From Verrucomicrobiia bacterium (lineage in GTDB: Bacteria > Verrucomicrobiota > Verrucomicrobiia > Opitutales > Cerasicoccaceae): a stretch of 64,000 nt of DNA. The translations under genes were made by a program, and so were the position numbers. Positions 31,715 to 38,848 of the stretch are shown here, one piece after another. Each line of letters starts with the position of its first letter. The first letter of the stretch is position 1. The notes under the pieces were generated by a model. That model was not told the DNA's origin and searched no databases. It worked only from the letters and a program-made list of their open reading frames with translations. The stretch lies in NCBI GenBank assembly GCA_030432235.1, contig JAUIHT010000005.1, positions 124,001 through 188,000 on the forward strand. Direction: 5' to 3'.

Positions 31715-33574
31715 ATGAAGGCTGACGCAATCGATTTGCTCATAGAACAGAAACCCGACCTCAAGGGCGCTCGCGAAAAATTGGAAGCGATGCAACCGGG
31801 GGCCTATTGCATGCACCGCAGCTGGGGCTTCGGAGTCATCCAAGGCTACGATGACGCCGAGAACAAGCTCATTATTGATTTTGAGGAAGGCAAACAAGGC
31901 CACCTGATGGACCCGGCGTTCTGCGTGGACAAGCTGGAGATCCTCCCCACGACCAATATCCTCGTACGCCGTCGTACCGAGCCCGAAGTCATCGAAGAGA
32001 TGATCAAGAAGCGCCAGGGAGACCTGGTGGCCGAGATCCTTTCCCACATGCCCGACCAGGAAGCCAGCCCGACCGAGCTGGAGAACCTCCTCGGCCGCCT
32101 GCTCGGCCCGACCAAGTTCAAGAAGTGGTGGACCAACACCAAGAAGATACTGGTCAAGGATTCACGCATCGCCACGCCTTCCAAGAAGACCGACCCGTAC
32201 ATTCTCCGTGAGGAACCGCTTATGCCCGAGCAGGAAATCCTTGAGGACTTTTACGTCTACAAGCAGCCCAAGAAGAAGATTCTGCTGGCTGAAAAGCTCT
32301 ACCAGATTTCCGACAACGTCGACGAAATCAAGGAAGACCTGCCTAATATTTTCGACCACTTGACTACCGCGATCAAGGACGCCAAGGGCCTTTCCCAGGC
32401 CGAGCGTTTGCACGGTGTCTGGGTCCGCAACAATCTTGCCCGCACCCTCCACGAGGACCCGGAGGCCATCGAGCCGACTTCGAAGTCGCTCATCCTTGAA
32501 ACCGAGGACCTCAGCGAGCTGGCCGACGAAATCCCTGCCGCCTACCAGAAGCGTTTCCTCGACCTGCTGACCCGCGTCTTCCCCGAAGACTGGAAGAGCG
32601 TCATCATCGGCACGCTCAAGGACAGCTCCGGCAAGATGACCAGCGAAACGATCAACTTCATGGTCGAGCGCGAATGCATGGACCTCGTCGCCGAAAGCTT
32701 CCGCAAGTGGCTGGCCGAGCAAAGCATGAAGGGGCCGGTCCTCTTCTGGGTGGTCAAGAACCGCAACTCCCGCAAGTACGCCAAGATCGTCGACGGCCTC
32801 GTCGGCCCGCGCCTGCTCTCGGCCATGTTCTACGCCATCGACTACGAAGCGCTCCAGAACACCACTTCCCGCCGCATCCAGCTCGCCGACGCCCTCATGG
32901 ACGACCAGGAGCTCATCGGCGACCTCCTCGAAAACGCCAGCGAGGAAGAAGCGCGTGACCTGGCTCAGAGCCTCCTGCTCAACCAGGGCTTCGAGGACCT
33001 GACCAAGAAGTCGCTCATGGCTCGCTTCATCAAGCGTTTCCCCCGCGTGCAGTCCCTGCTCTCCGGCGATGCCGAAGAAAAGGCAGACGAGCTTATCGTC
33101 TCCCAGAAGAGCCTCGACGTGCGCAAGAAGGAGTACGACGACCTTATCAACGTCCGCATTCCCGAGAACAAGGAGGCCATCCAGATTGCCCGCGAGCACG
33201 GCGACTTGCGCGAAAACGCCGAGTACAAGATGGCCCGTCAGGACCAGGAAACGCTCATGGCTCGCAAGGCTCAGCTCGAGTCCGACTTTGGCCGTGCCCG
33301 TGTGACCGATTTCTCCGATTCCTCCAAGGAAATGGTGGGCGTCGGCTCCATCGTCGAGCTTACCCAGCCCAGCGGCACCGCCCATACCTACGCCATTCTC
33401 GGTGCTTGGGACAGCGATCCGGACAACGCGATCCTCTCCTACCAAACGCCGCTTGGCCAGGCCCTGTTGACTCATCGTGTCGGCGAAACCGTCACCACCG
33501 AGATCGACAACAACACCGAGACCTGGACCATCAAGAGCATCCAGCGTTGGGCAGATAGCGGACGTAAGCTGTAA
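31715..33574 (+). CDS. very long GreA/GreB-domain protein
   Basis: 619 residues. Only the last ~160 are GreA-like: a coiled-coil N-terminal part with 'GDLRENAEYKMARQDQETLM' (the acidic DxxxNxE tip that enters the RNA polymerase secondary channel) and the FKBP-like C-terminal domain with 'VGSIVELT' and 'ISYQTPLGQALL'-like sequence. The first ~450 residues are a large helical region with 'PGAYCMHRSWGFGVIQGYDD' near the start, which resembles a short beta domain fused in Verrucomicrobiota GreA homologues. It probably rescues backtracked polymerase; the long extension may contact other partners. Confidence 0.88.
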   Translation: MKADAIDLLIEQKPDLKGAREKLEAMQPGAYCMHRSWGFGVIQGYDDAENKLIIDFEEGKQGHLMDPAFCVDKLEILPTTNILVRRRTEPEVIEEMIKKRQGDLVAEILSHMPDQEASPTELENLLGRLLGPTKFKKWWTNTKKILVKDSRIATPSKKTDPYILREEPLMPEQEILEDFYVYKQPKKKILLAEKLYQISDNVDEIKEDLPNIFDHLTTAIKDAKGLSQAERLHGVWVRNNLARTLHEDPEAIEPTSKSLILETEDLSELADEIPAAYQKRFLDLLTRVFPEDWKSVIIGTLKDSSGKMTSETINFMVERECMDLVAESFRKWLAEQSMKGPVLFWVVKNRNSRKYAKIVDGLVGPRLLSAMFYAIDYEALQNTTSRRIQLADALMDDQELIGDLLENASEEEARDLAQSLLLNQGFEDLTKKSLMARFIKRFPRVQSLLSGDAEEKADELIVSQKSLDVRKKEYDDLINVRIPENKEAIQIAREHGDLRENAEYKMARQDQETLMARKAQLESDFGRARVTDFSDSSKEMVGVGSIVELTQPSGTAHTYAILGAWDSDPDNAILSYQTPLGQALLTHRVGETVTTEIDNNTETWTIKSIQRWADSGRKL

Positions 33575-33678
33575 TAAGTGCTGAATGCTAAGCGCTAAAC
33601 GCTGAATTTTTTATATCGTACGCAGATTACGACGTATTTTTAATTCAGCATTTAGAACTTAGCGTTTAGCGTTTATTC

Positions 33679-34614
33679 ATGCCCGCGCCTTGGGAAATCC
33701 TTAAACTGCTCGCCGACCCCACCCGGTTGCGCCTGGTTCACCTGTTGGCTCAGGAGGAACTGTCCGTGGCCGAGTTGCAGGAAATCCTGGAGATGGGCCA
33801 GTCGCGCATTTCCACCCATCTTGGGCTGCTGCGCGGCGCGGAGTTGGTGCTGGACCGCCGTCAGGGCAAGAAGGCGTTTTATCGGCTCAACGAAGACCTG
33901 GGCGAGCCTGACAAGCAGCTCATCGACGCTGCCTTGAAGGCCGTGGCCCGTGATCGTCAGACGCGTGAGGACGCGGAGACGTTGGCCCGCGTGCTGGACA
34001 AACGCCGTCGCGCCTCCGAGCAGTATTTCAATCAGGTGGCCGGTAGATTGGGGAAGAATTACTGTCCGGGCCGATCCTGGGAGGCCATTGGGCACGCCCT
34101 GCTGCAGTTGACACCCCGCATCGTCATCGCCGACCTCGGCGCCGGTGAAGGCGTGCTCTCCCAGCTCCTGGCGCAGCGGGCCGAGCGTGTCCACTGCATC
34201 GACAATTCTCCGAAGATGGTCGAGTTTGGCCGAGAGCTGGCCAAGAAGCACGGCATCGAAAATCTCGACTACGCCCTCGGCGATATCGAGGAAGTGCCGC
34301 TGAAGAAGAACTCGGTCGACCTCGCACTGCTTAGCCAGGCTCTACACCATGCACAGAAACCGGCCCGTGCCATCGCCGAGGCTTTTCGCATCCTCAAGCC
34401 CGGCGGACGGCTCGTCATCCTCGATCTGCGCGAGCATAACTTCGAGAAGGCCCGCGAGCTCTACGCGGATGTCTGGCTGGGCTTCGCCGAAAATCAACTC
34501 TACCGCTGGCTCAAAGAAGCCGGGTTTACCCAGCCGGACGTCACCGTCGTAGCCAAAGAGGAACAAGAACCCTACTTCGAGACGCTGCTGGCTACAGCCG
34601 TCAAACCGGGCTGA
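33679..34614 (+). CDS. ArsR-family regulator fused to a SAM-dependent methyltransferase
   Basis: 311 residues. Residues 1-~90 are a winged helix of the ArsR type ('LADPTRLRLVHLLAQEELSV', 'GQSRISTHLGLLRGAELV'). Residues ~140-300 are a class I methyltransferase with 'VIADLGAGEGVLSQLL', 'VDLALLSQALHHA' and 'ILKPGGRLVILDLREH', near the UbiE/MetW group. The fusion occurs in several phyla, where it may couple metabolite sensing to a methylation step. Effector unknown. It follows an imperfect inverted repeat at 33587-33672. Confidence 0.88.
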   Translation: MPAPWEILKLLADPTRLRLVHLLAQEELSVAELQEILEMGQSRISTHLGLLRGAELVLDRRQGKKAFYRLNEDLGEPDKQLIDAALKAVARDRQTREDAETLARVLDKRRRASEQYFNQVAGRLGKNYCPGRSWEAIGHALLQLTPRIVIADLGAGEGVLSQLLAQRAERVHCIDNSPKMVEFGRELAKKHGIENLDYALGDIEEVPLKKNSVDLALLSQALHHAQKPARAIAEAFRILKPGGRLVILDLREHNFEKARELYADVWLGFAENQLYRWLKEAGFTQPDVTVVAKEEQEPYFETLLATAVKPG

Positions 34615-34692
34615 TGAATCTGCCACCTTGCGGGCAGCGAGCAATGCGAGCGATGGGGCACAGCCCCATGATCGTCCAGTGCGGTCACGCAC

Positions 34693-35061
34693 TTATTTTT
34701 TAAACCAGTCGCCTTTTTCGTTCTGGAGCCACAGGCCGGTGGCGGCGCGCTGCGAAATCTGGCGGGCGCGTTGCACGCCGACTTCCTTCGGAGTGCTCTT
34801 CGACTTCTGTGCGATAGCGGAATAGACCTGCTTGCGATCATCATTCTCCGCCTTGACGAGTTTCTCCTGATCGGCGCTGAGGGAACCGCGCGGTGACAGG
34901 TAGCCTTCGTTGTTCTCGCCGATGAGCCCCTGCTTCCAGAGGGCTTCGATTTTCGGCTGGCGCTTCTGCATATCAGACTTGATCGCATTCAAGTCCTGCC
35001 CGAAGGCGGAACCGGCAATCAGGAAGGCGAAAAGAAAAATAAAGCTGCGGGCAATGTTCAT
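34693..35061 (-). CDS. YdbL (DUF1318) family periplasmic protein
   Basis: 122 residues with a signal peptide (MNIARSFIFLFAFLIAGSAFG). 'IKSDMQKRQPKIEALWKQGL', 'IGENNEGYLSPRG' and 'RARQISQRAATGLW' are characteristic of YdbL. In E. coli, ydbL lies with ynbE and ydbH, and YdbH-YnbE form an intermembrane bridge for phospholipid transport. Here a YnbE-like gene is directly upstream on the same strand, but no ydbH is seen next to them. Confidence 0.85.
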   Translation of the reverse strand: MNIARSFIFLFAFLIAGSAFGQDLNAIKSDMQKRQPKIEALWKQGLIGENNEGYLSPRGSLSADQEKLVKAENDDRKQVYSAIAQKSKSTPKEVGVQRARQISQRAATGLWLQNEKGDWFKK

Positions 35062-35088
35062 GGCTTGGGCGAATTTGAAGTTGGCTAA

Positions 35089-35322
35089 CTACTGGGTACT
35101 GCTGTGGGAGGGCTCGGCGGGCGGCTCCTCGTAGTCGATGAGGGTGGATTGCTGGTCGAGGTCGCCGAAGAAGTTGTTCAGCTCGCGGTCAACCTTCAGG
35201 TTCACATCCACGGTGATGTGTATCGGCTTCACCTCGCTGACCGTTTCGACGCGGTGTGTGGTTTCGCAGCCTGCGACGAGGATGCACGCGGAAGCGAGGA
35301 TGGAGGCCAATGCCTTTTGCAT
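35089..35322 (-). CDS. YnbE-like outer-membrane lipoprotein
   Basis: 77 residues from ATG 35322; an upstream start (35358) would precede the signal peptide with 12 residues. A lipoprotein signal ends in 'ILVAGCETT' (lipobox LVAG-C). The mature part has 'PIHITVDVNLKVDRELNNFF', the short conserved segment of YnbE. In E. coli, YnbE multimers join the YdbH bridge between membranes. Its downstream partner is the YdbL-like gene. The missing ydbH may lie elsewhere in the genome. Confidence 0.82.
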   Translation of the reverse strand: MQKALASILASACILVAGCETTHRVETVSEVKPIHITVDVNLKVDRELNNFFGDLDQQSTLIDYEEPPAEPSHSSTQ

Positions 35323-35366
35323 ACGATTGATTAAGGTACGGAATGAAACGCTAGTCAATCAGACAT

Positions 35367-36848
35367 CTACATAGCGTCCCTGTTCCCCACGGCAGCTTCG
35401 GATGGCCAGTCATCGCTGCGAAAAGGTGCCGCGGGCAAGCCGGCGGTATTGAACAAGCTGGCCTCCGGTGTATCGATCCAGGCATAGCGCACTGCCACCG
35501 GCTCGGAAACCTCGGTACTCCAAACCAGCAGCGTATCACCCTCGATTTTGGCTTCAGCGGGATGAAATACCCGTTCTTCCCCGGCGACCTCGAAGCCTCC
35601 TTCGTCGACCTTGAGGACAAGCGCACTCTCCGCGGGCGCAAAATGCACCCGCAGGCGCGCATCTTCCTGCGATACGGACGCGAATACCGGCCCACTATCG
35701 ACGACCGGTTTGTCGTAGGTCCGGGCCAGCGCCAATAATGCCGCGCGCTCCCCGACCGGCCGTTTGTTGGCTGGGTGATTGTCTTTGGCTTCGCCGACAT
35801 CGATCGTCACGACCATGCCCGTATTCGGCAGGGACAGCGTGTCCGCCTGGGCTTCGCGCAAGCCTACGATGTCAGCGGGAGCAGACGTTTCAAATCCCGG
35901 AAGCTGCACAAAATAAAACGGGATATCCCCTTCGCCCCAAACTTCACGCCAGGATTGAATCATGAGGGGAAAGAGCATAGCGTACATTTGCGGATGCCGC
36001 TTGTCGCTTTCGCCCTGATACCAAAGGAAGCCGCGGATGGCGAACGGAACCACTTTGTCGATGTAGCGCCCATAGAGGGCTCCGATTTGCGCCGATTTAA
36101 AAACTTCCCAGCCTGGGTCGAGCGCACCCTTGTACTCCTCACCCCGGGCGACAGCTCGGTCGTGCTTTCTCTTGCGGTAGGCCAGTTCGTGTTCATAGCG
36201 CTCCCGTGTGTAGACCTCGTTGCCATAGGCCCACAGCTCAGGATTGCTTTTCAGCGCGTCACGGGAGGTCCAGCGAAAGGCGCTGCTGCCGCCAATGGAA
36301 AAGGAAAGCAGGCCGATAGGCACACCCAGCGCTTCCTGAAGCCGGGTGGCGAAGACATACGCCACGGCGGAAAACTCACTGACGGTCTGCGGAGAGCAAA
36401 CGTCCCAGGGCTTGCCCAGGCCATTGATACCTAGCAGCCGAATCTCGGGATAGTTGGCTGCGGCAATCTCCTTCTCGGCATCGAGCATCCTTTTCACGTC
36501 AAACTTCATGTTGGATTGGCCGGAGCATACCCAGACCTCGCCTATCAAAACATCCTCGATGGACACGCCTTCTCTGTCGCTTTTTACCGTCAGTGTGCGC
36601 CCTTCCCTGCTGGCTTCCATTGGGTCCAGGTCCAGCATCCAGTTGCCCTCGGCATCGGCCTGGGCGGTCTTGCTTTGTCCCGCAAAGTCCACCGTGACGG
36701 TCGATGAGGGCGCTGCCCTACCCCAGATGGGTACCGGCATGTCGCGCTGCAGCACCATGTGGTCGCCAAAGGGCGGTGCAAGCTTAAGGGCGTGGGCCAA
36801 CGATGGTATTATGAGGATAAGAACAAGCGAGATGGGTATGCGATTCAT
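35367..36848 (-). CDS. secreted sialate O-acetylesterase-like protein
   Basis: 493 residues from ATG 36848, giving signal peptide MNRIPISLVLILIIPSLAHA. SGNH-hydrolase motifs: 'VWVCSGQSNMKF' (nucleophile Ser), 'SIGGSSA', 'FLWYQGESD' and 'IDVGEAKDNHPANKRPVGER' (His/Asp region). It would remove acetyl esters from sialic acids or, in verrucomicrobia, more often from acetylated plant or algal glycans. Carbohydrate-active neighbours are few here, so the substrate is open. Confidence 0.9.
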   Translation of the reverse strand: MNRIPISLVLILIIPSLAHALKLAPPFGDHMVLQRDMPVPIWGRAAPSSTVTVDFAGQSKTAQADAEGNWMLDLDPMEASREGRTLTVKSDREGVSIEDVLIGEVWVCSGQSNMKFDVKRMLDAEKEIAAANYPEIRLLGINGLGKPWDVCSPQTVSEFSAVAYVFATRLQEALGVPIGLLSFSIGGSSAFRWTSRDALKSNPELWAYGNEVYTRERYEHELAYRKRKHDRAVARGEEYKGALDPGWEVFKSAQIGALYGRYIDKVVPFAIRGFLWYQGESDKRHPQMYAMLFPLMIQSWREVWGEGDIPFYFVQLPGFETSAPADIVGLREAQADTLSLPNTGMVVTIDVGEAKDNHPANKRPVGERAALLALARTYDKPVVDSGPVFASVSQEDARLRVHFAPAESALVLKVDEGGFEVAGEERVFHPAEAKIEGDTLLVWSTEVSEPVAVRYAWIDTPEASLFNTAGLPAAPFRSDDWPSEAAVGNRDAM

Positions 36849-36915
36849 GAATATTACACACGTGCACAATTTCGGTAGTGCTTCAAGTAAAAAGAGACAG
36901 AGGGGGCACGGATGC

Positions 36916-37797
36916 TCAGGCGGTGGCGGCGTGACCGCTGAGTTTGAAATGCGAGCTTTGCTCGTCAGCGTGGTAGCTGGAACGCACCAGCGGGCCAGAC
37001 TCCACCACGTCGAAACCGATGCTCAGCCCGAACTCTTTCCAGTGGGCAAACTCCTCCGGCGTGACCCAGCGGTCAATGGCCGCATGCTTCGAGGTGGGCT
37101 GCAAATATTGGCCGATGGTGAGGATGTTGACATCCACCTTGCGCATGTCGCGTAGGAGTTGCTCGACCTCCTCGACCTTTTCGCCGATGCCGAGCATAAT
37201 GCCGCTCTTGGTCACGAAGCCACGGCTTTTGGCGTGCTCCAGCACCCAGAGCGAGCGGTCGTAACGTGCGGTCTTGCGGACCGTCCGCTGCAGGCGTTCG
37301 ACGGTTTCAAGGTTGTGGTTAAGGATGTCGGGCTTGGCCTCCAAAAGCGTGTCCAGGTGCTCAGCCTGGCCCTTGAAGTCCGCCGGGAGCACTTCGATGG
37401 CGGTGTTCGGGCAGCGGTGGCGAATGGCGCGAATGGTCGCCGCCCAGACGGAGGCTCCGCCGTCCTTGAGGTCGTCGCGGGCCACGGAAGTGACCACCAC
37501 GTGGGTCAGGTTCATGCGGGCTACGCTGTCGGCCACGCGGGCGGGCTCGCCGAGGTCGAGCTCGGTGGGACGCCCGGTGTTAATGGCGCAAAAGGTGCAG
37601 GAGCGCGTACAGATGTTGCCCAGGATCATGACCGTGGCGGTGCCGCGGCTCCAGCACTCGCCCATGTTCGGGCAGCGGGCACTCTCGCAGACGGTGTGCA
37701 GGCTGTGCTCGTCCACGTTGCGGCGCGTCTCCATGTAGCCGGGACCGGACGGGAGCTTGGCGCGCAGCCAATCGGGCTTCTTCTTAATATCGACCAT
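36916..37797 (-). CDS. lipA: lipoyl synthase
   Basis: 293 residues from ATG 37797. Two [4Fe-4S] ligands sets are intact: 'CESARCPNMGEC' (auxiliary cluster) and 'CTRSCTFC' (radical SAM CxxxCxxC). 'GIMLGIGEKVEEVEQLLRDM' and 'TIGQYLQPTSKHA' are further family signatures. It inserts two sulfur atoms into octanoyl-protein to make the lipoyl cofactor. A longer start (37839) would run into the terminator upstream. lipB is not adjacent. Confidence 0.96.
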   Translation of the reverse strand: MVDIKKKPDWLRAKLPSGPGYMETRRNVDEHSLHTVCESARCPNMGECWSRGTATVMILGNICTRSCTFCAINTGRPTELDLGEPARVADSVARMNLTHVVVTSVARDDLKDGGASVWAATIRAIRHRCPNTAIEVLPADFKGQAEHLDTLLEAKPDILNHNLETVERLQRTVRKTARYDRSLWVLEHAKSRGFVTKSGIMLGIGEKVEEVEQLLRDMRKVDVNILTIGQYLQPTSKHAAIDRWVTPEEFAHWKEFGLSIGFDVVESGPLVRSSYHADEQSSHFKLSGHAATA

Positions 37798-37802
37798 TGT
37801 TA

Positions 37803-37834
37803 AACCGCCCAAGGTGACGCAGCCTTGGGCGGTT
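37803..37834 (-). terminator. terminator upstream of lipA
   Basis: Stem AACCGCCCAAGG with complement CCTTGGGCGGTT around a short loop; on the minus strand it is followed by TTTAACAATG, the lipA start. It would end transcription of the PEP-CTERM gene just before lipA. Confidence 0.6.
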
Positions 37835-37881
37835 GTCAATGGAGAGCCGCAGGATGGATGCTTTATCCGAAGCGTCCGTTT

Positions 37882-38622
37882 TTATCTTTTTCGATGGCGG
37901 GAGGCAATCCATAGCCCGGAGGCCAAAACAATAATCAATGCGGTTGTGGCCGGTTCGGGGATGGAATTGGTGACGCTGATGTTATCCACGGAAAAGTCGA
38001 CATCGCCTGCCGAACCCGCGGCATGGAAGAGGAGCTTGCCGTACTGGCCGTTGGTCTGGGCGTTGGGATAATAGCCCAAGCCGCTGGCCGAGCCGGTTTC
38101 CTGCACGACTCCCGCCACGTTCACCCGGGACACCGTGACATCATAGGTCTGGGCCACCGGGTCGAAGATGAACTCAGTGAAATAGGGAGTGCTGAAAGTG
38201 AGGTTGATCCCGGTATCCACGAAGGAAGTCCCATCGGAGGCCATCCAGGGGATATCACCATTACTGCCGTCCCCGTTCAGTCTGAGCTGACCGGCAAAGG
38301 CTCCGTAGTCGCCATTAGCGATGGCAAAATTACCGCTGGAAGGCGGATCCGCGCCGAAGTCAATCTGCACATACAGGGACATCCTGTAGGAGGCACTGAC
38401 CAGATCGAGCCCAGCGGTGTTGTTCTTGAAAATACGGTAGGCCTCCTGGCCCACGGCCGTCGTGCCCATGCCGGCCTGCTGTCCGCCGAGTGCTTCGTCC
38501 AGGAACGTGGGGGCCGATTGCGTATACCCGACAGGCGCCACCCAGTCGTCGCCCCAATCCGACGTATCTTCACCGACCTCAAAGGTTTGTATAATCGACC
38601 CAAGGCCCAAGGCAGTCTGCAT
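37882..38622 (-). CDS. PEP-CTERM protein whose signal-peptide codons contain an in-frame TGA
   Basis: The open frame from ATG 38622 gives 246 residues: a beta-rich domain resembling jelly-roll or concanavalin-like secreted domains and a C-terminal 'IPEPATTALIIVLASG' plus membrane span and 'SRHRKR' tail, the PEP-CTERM signal. Read backwards in frame, codons 38670-38623 give MKL, then TGA (38661-38659), then LCSLVSLIGLLS before this ATG. Those residues would make a normal signal peptide. The only remaining ATG removes most of it. The gene is therefore probably inactivated by a single nonsense change (CGA/TGG-like to TGA), unless it is a sequencing error or read through. Confidence 0.75.
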   Translation of the reverse strand: MQTALGLGSIIQTFEVGEDTSDWGDDWVAPVGYTQSAPTFLDEALGGQQAGMGTTAVGQEAYRIFKNNTAGLDLVSASYRMSLYVQIDFGADPPSSGNFAIANGDYGAFAGQLRLNGDGSNGDIPWMASDGTSFVDTGINLTFSTPYFTEFIFDPVAQTYDVTVSRVNVAGVVQETGSASGLGYYPNAQTNGQYGKLLFHAAGSAGDVDFSVDNISVTNSIPEPATTALIIVLASGLWIASRHRKR

Positions 38623-38848
38623 ACTGAGCAGGCCAATGAGCGATACGAGAGAGCATAATCAGAGTTTCATAAGGGCCAACAAATCATATTACTGCTAATT
38701 GTACAACAACCTAATGGCCCTAATATCAAATAGGCTTTATTGCCTATATATTGATTTACAAAAATCCTCAGGCCACCGGCGGACCTGCTTTCCTTGCTCG
38801 CAGCTACCCACGCTTGACCTTGCCGCCCGGCCCCGCCCCAATGCTTGC

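Noticed and set aside
32162-33475. 437-codon frame antisense to the GreA-like gene
   Set aside because: Same cause: codon bias of the real gene. The translation is Val/Gly/Glu-biased shadow sequence.
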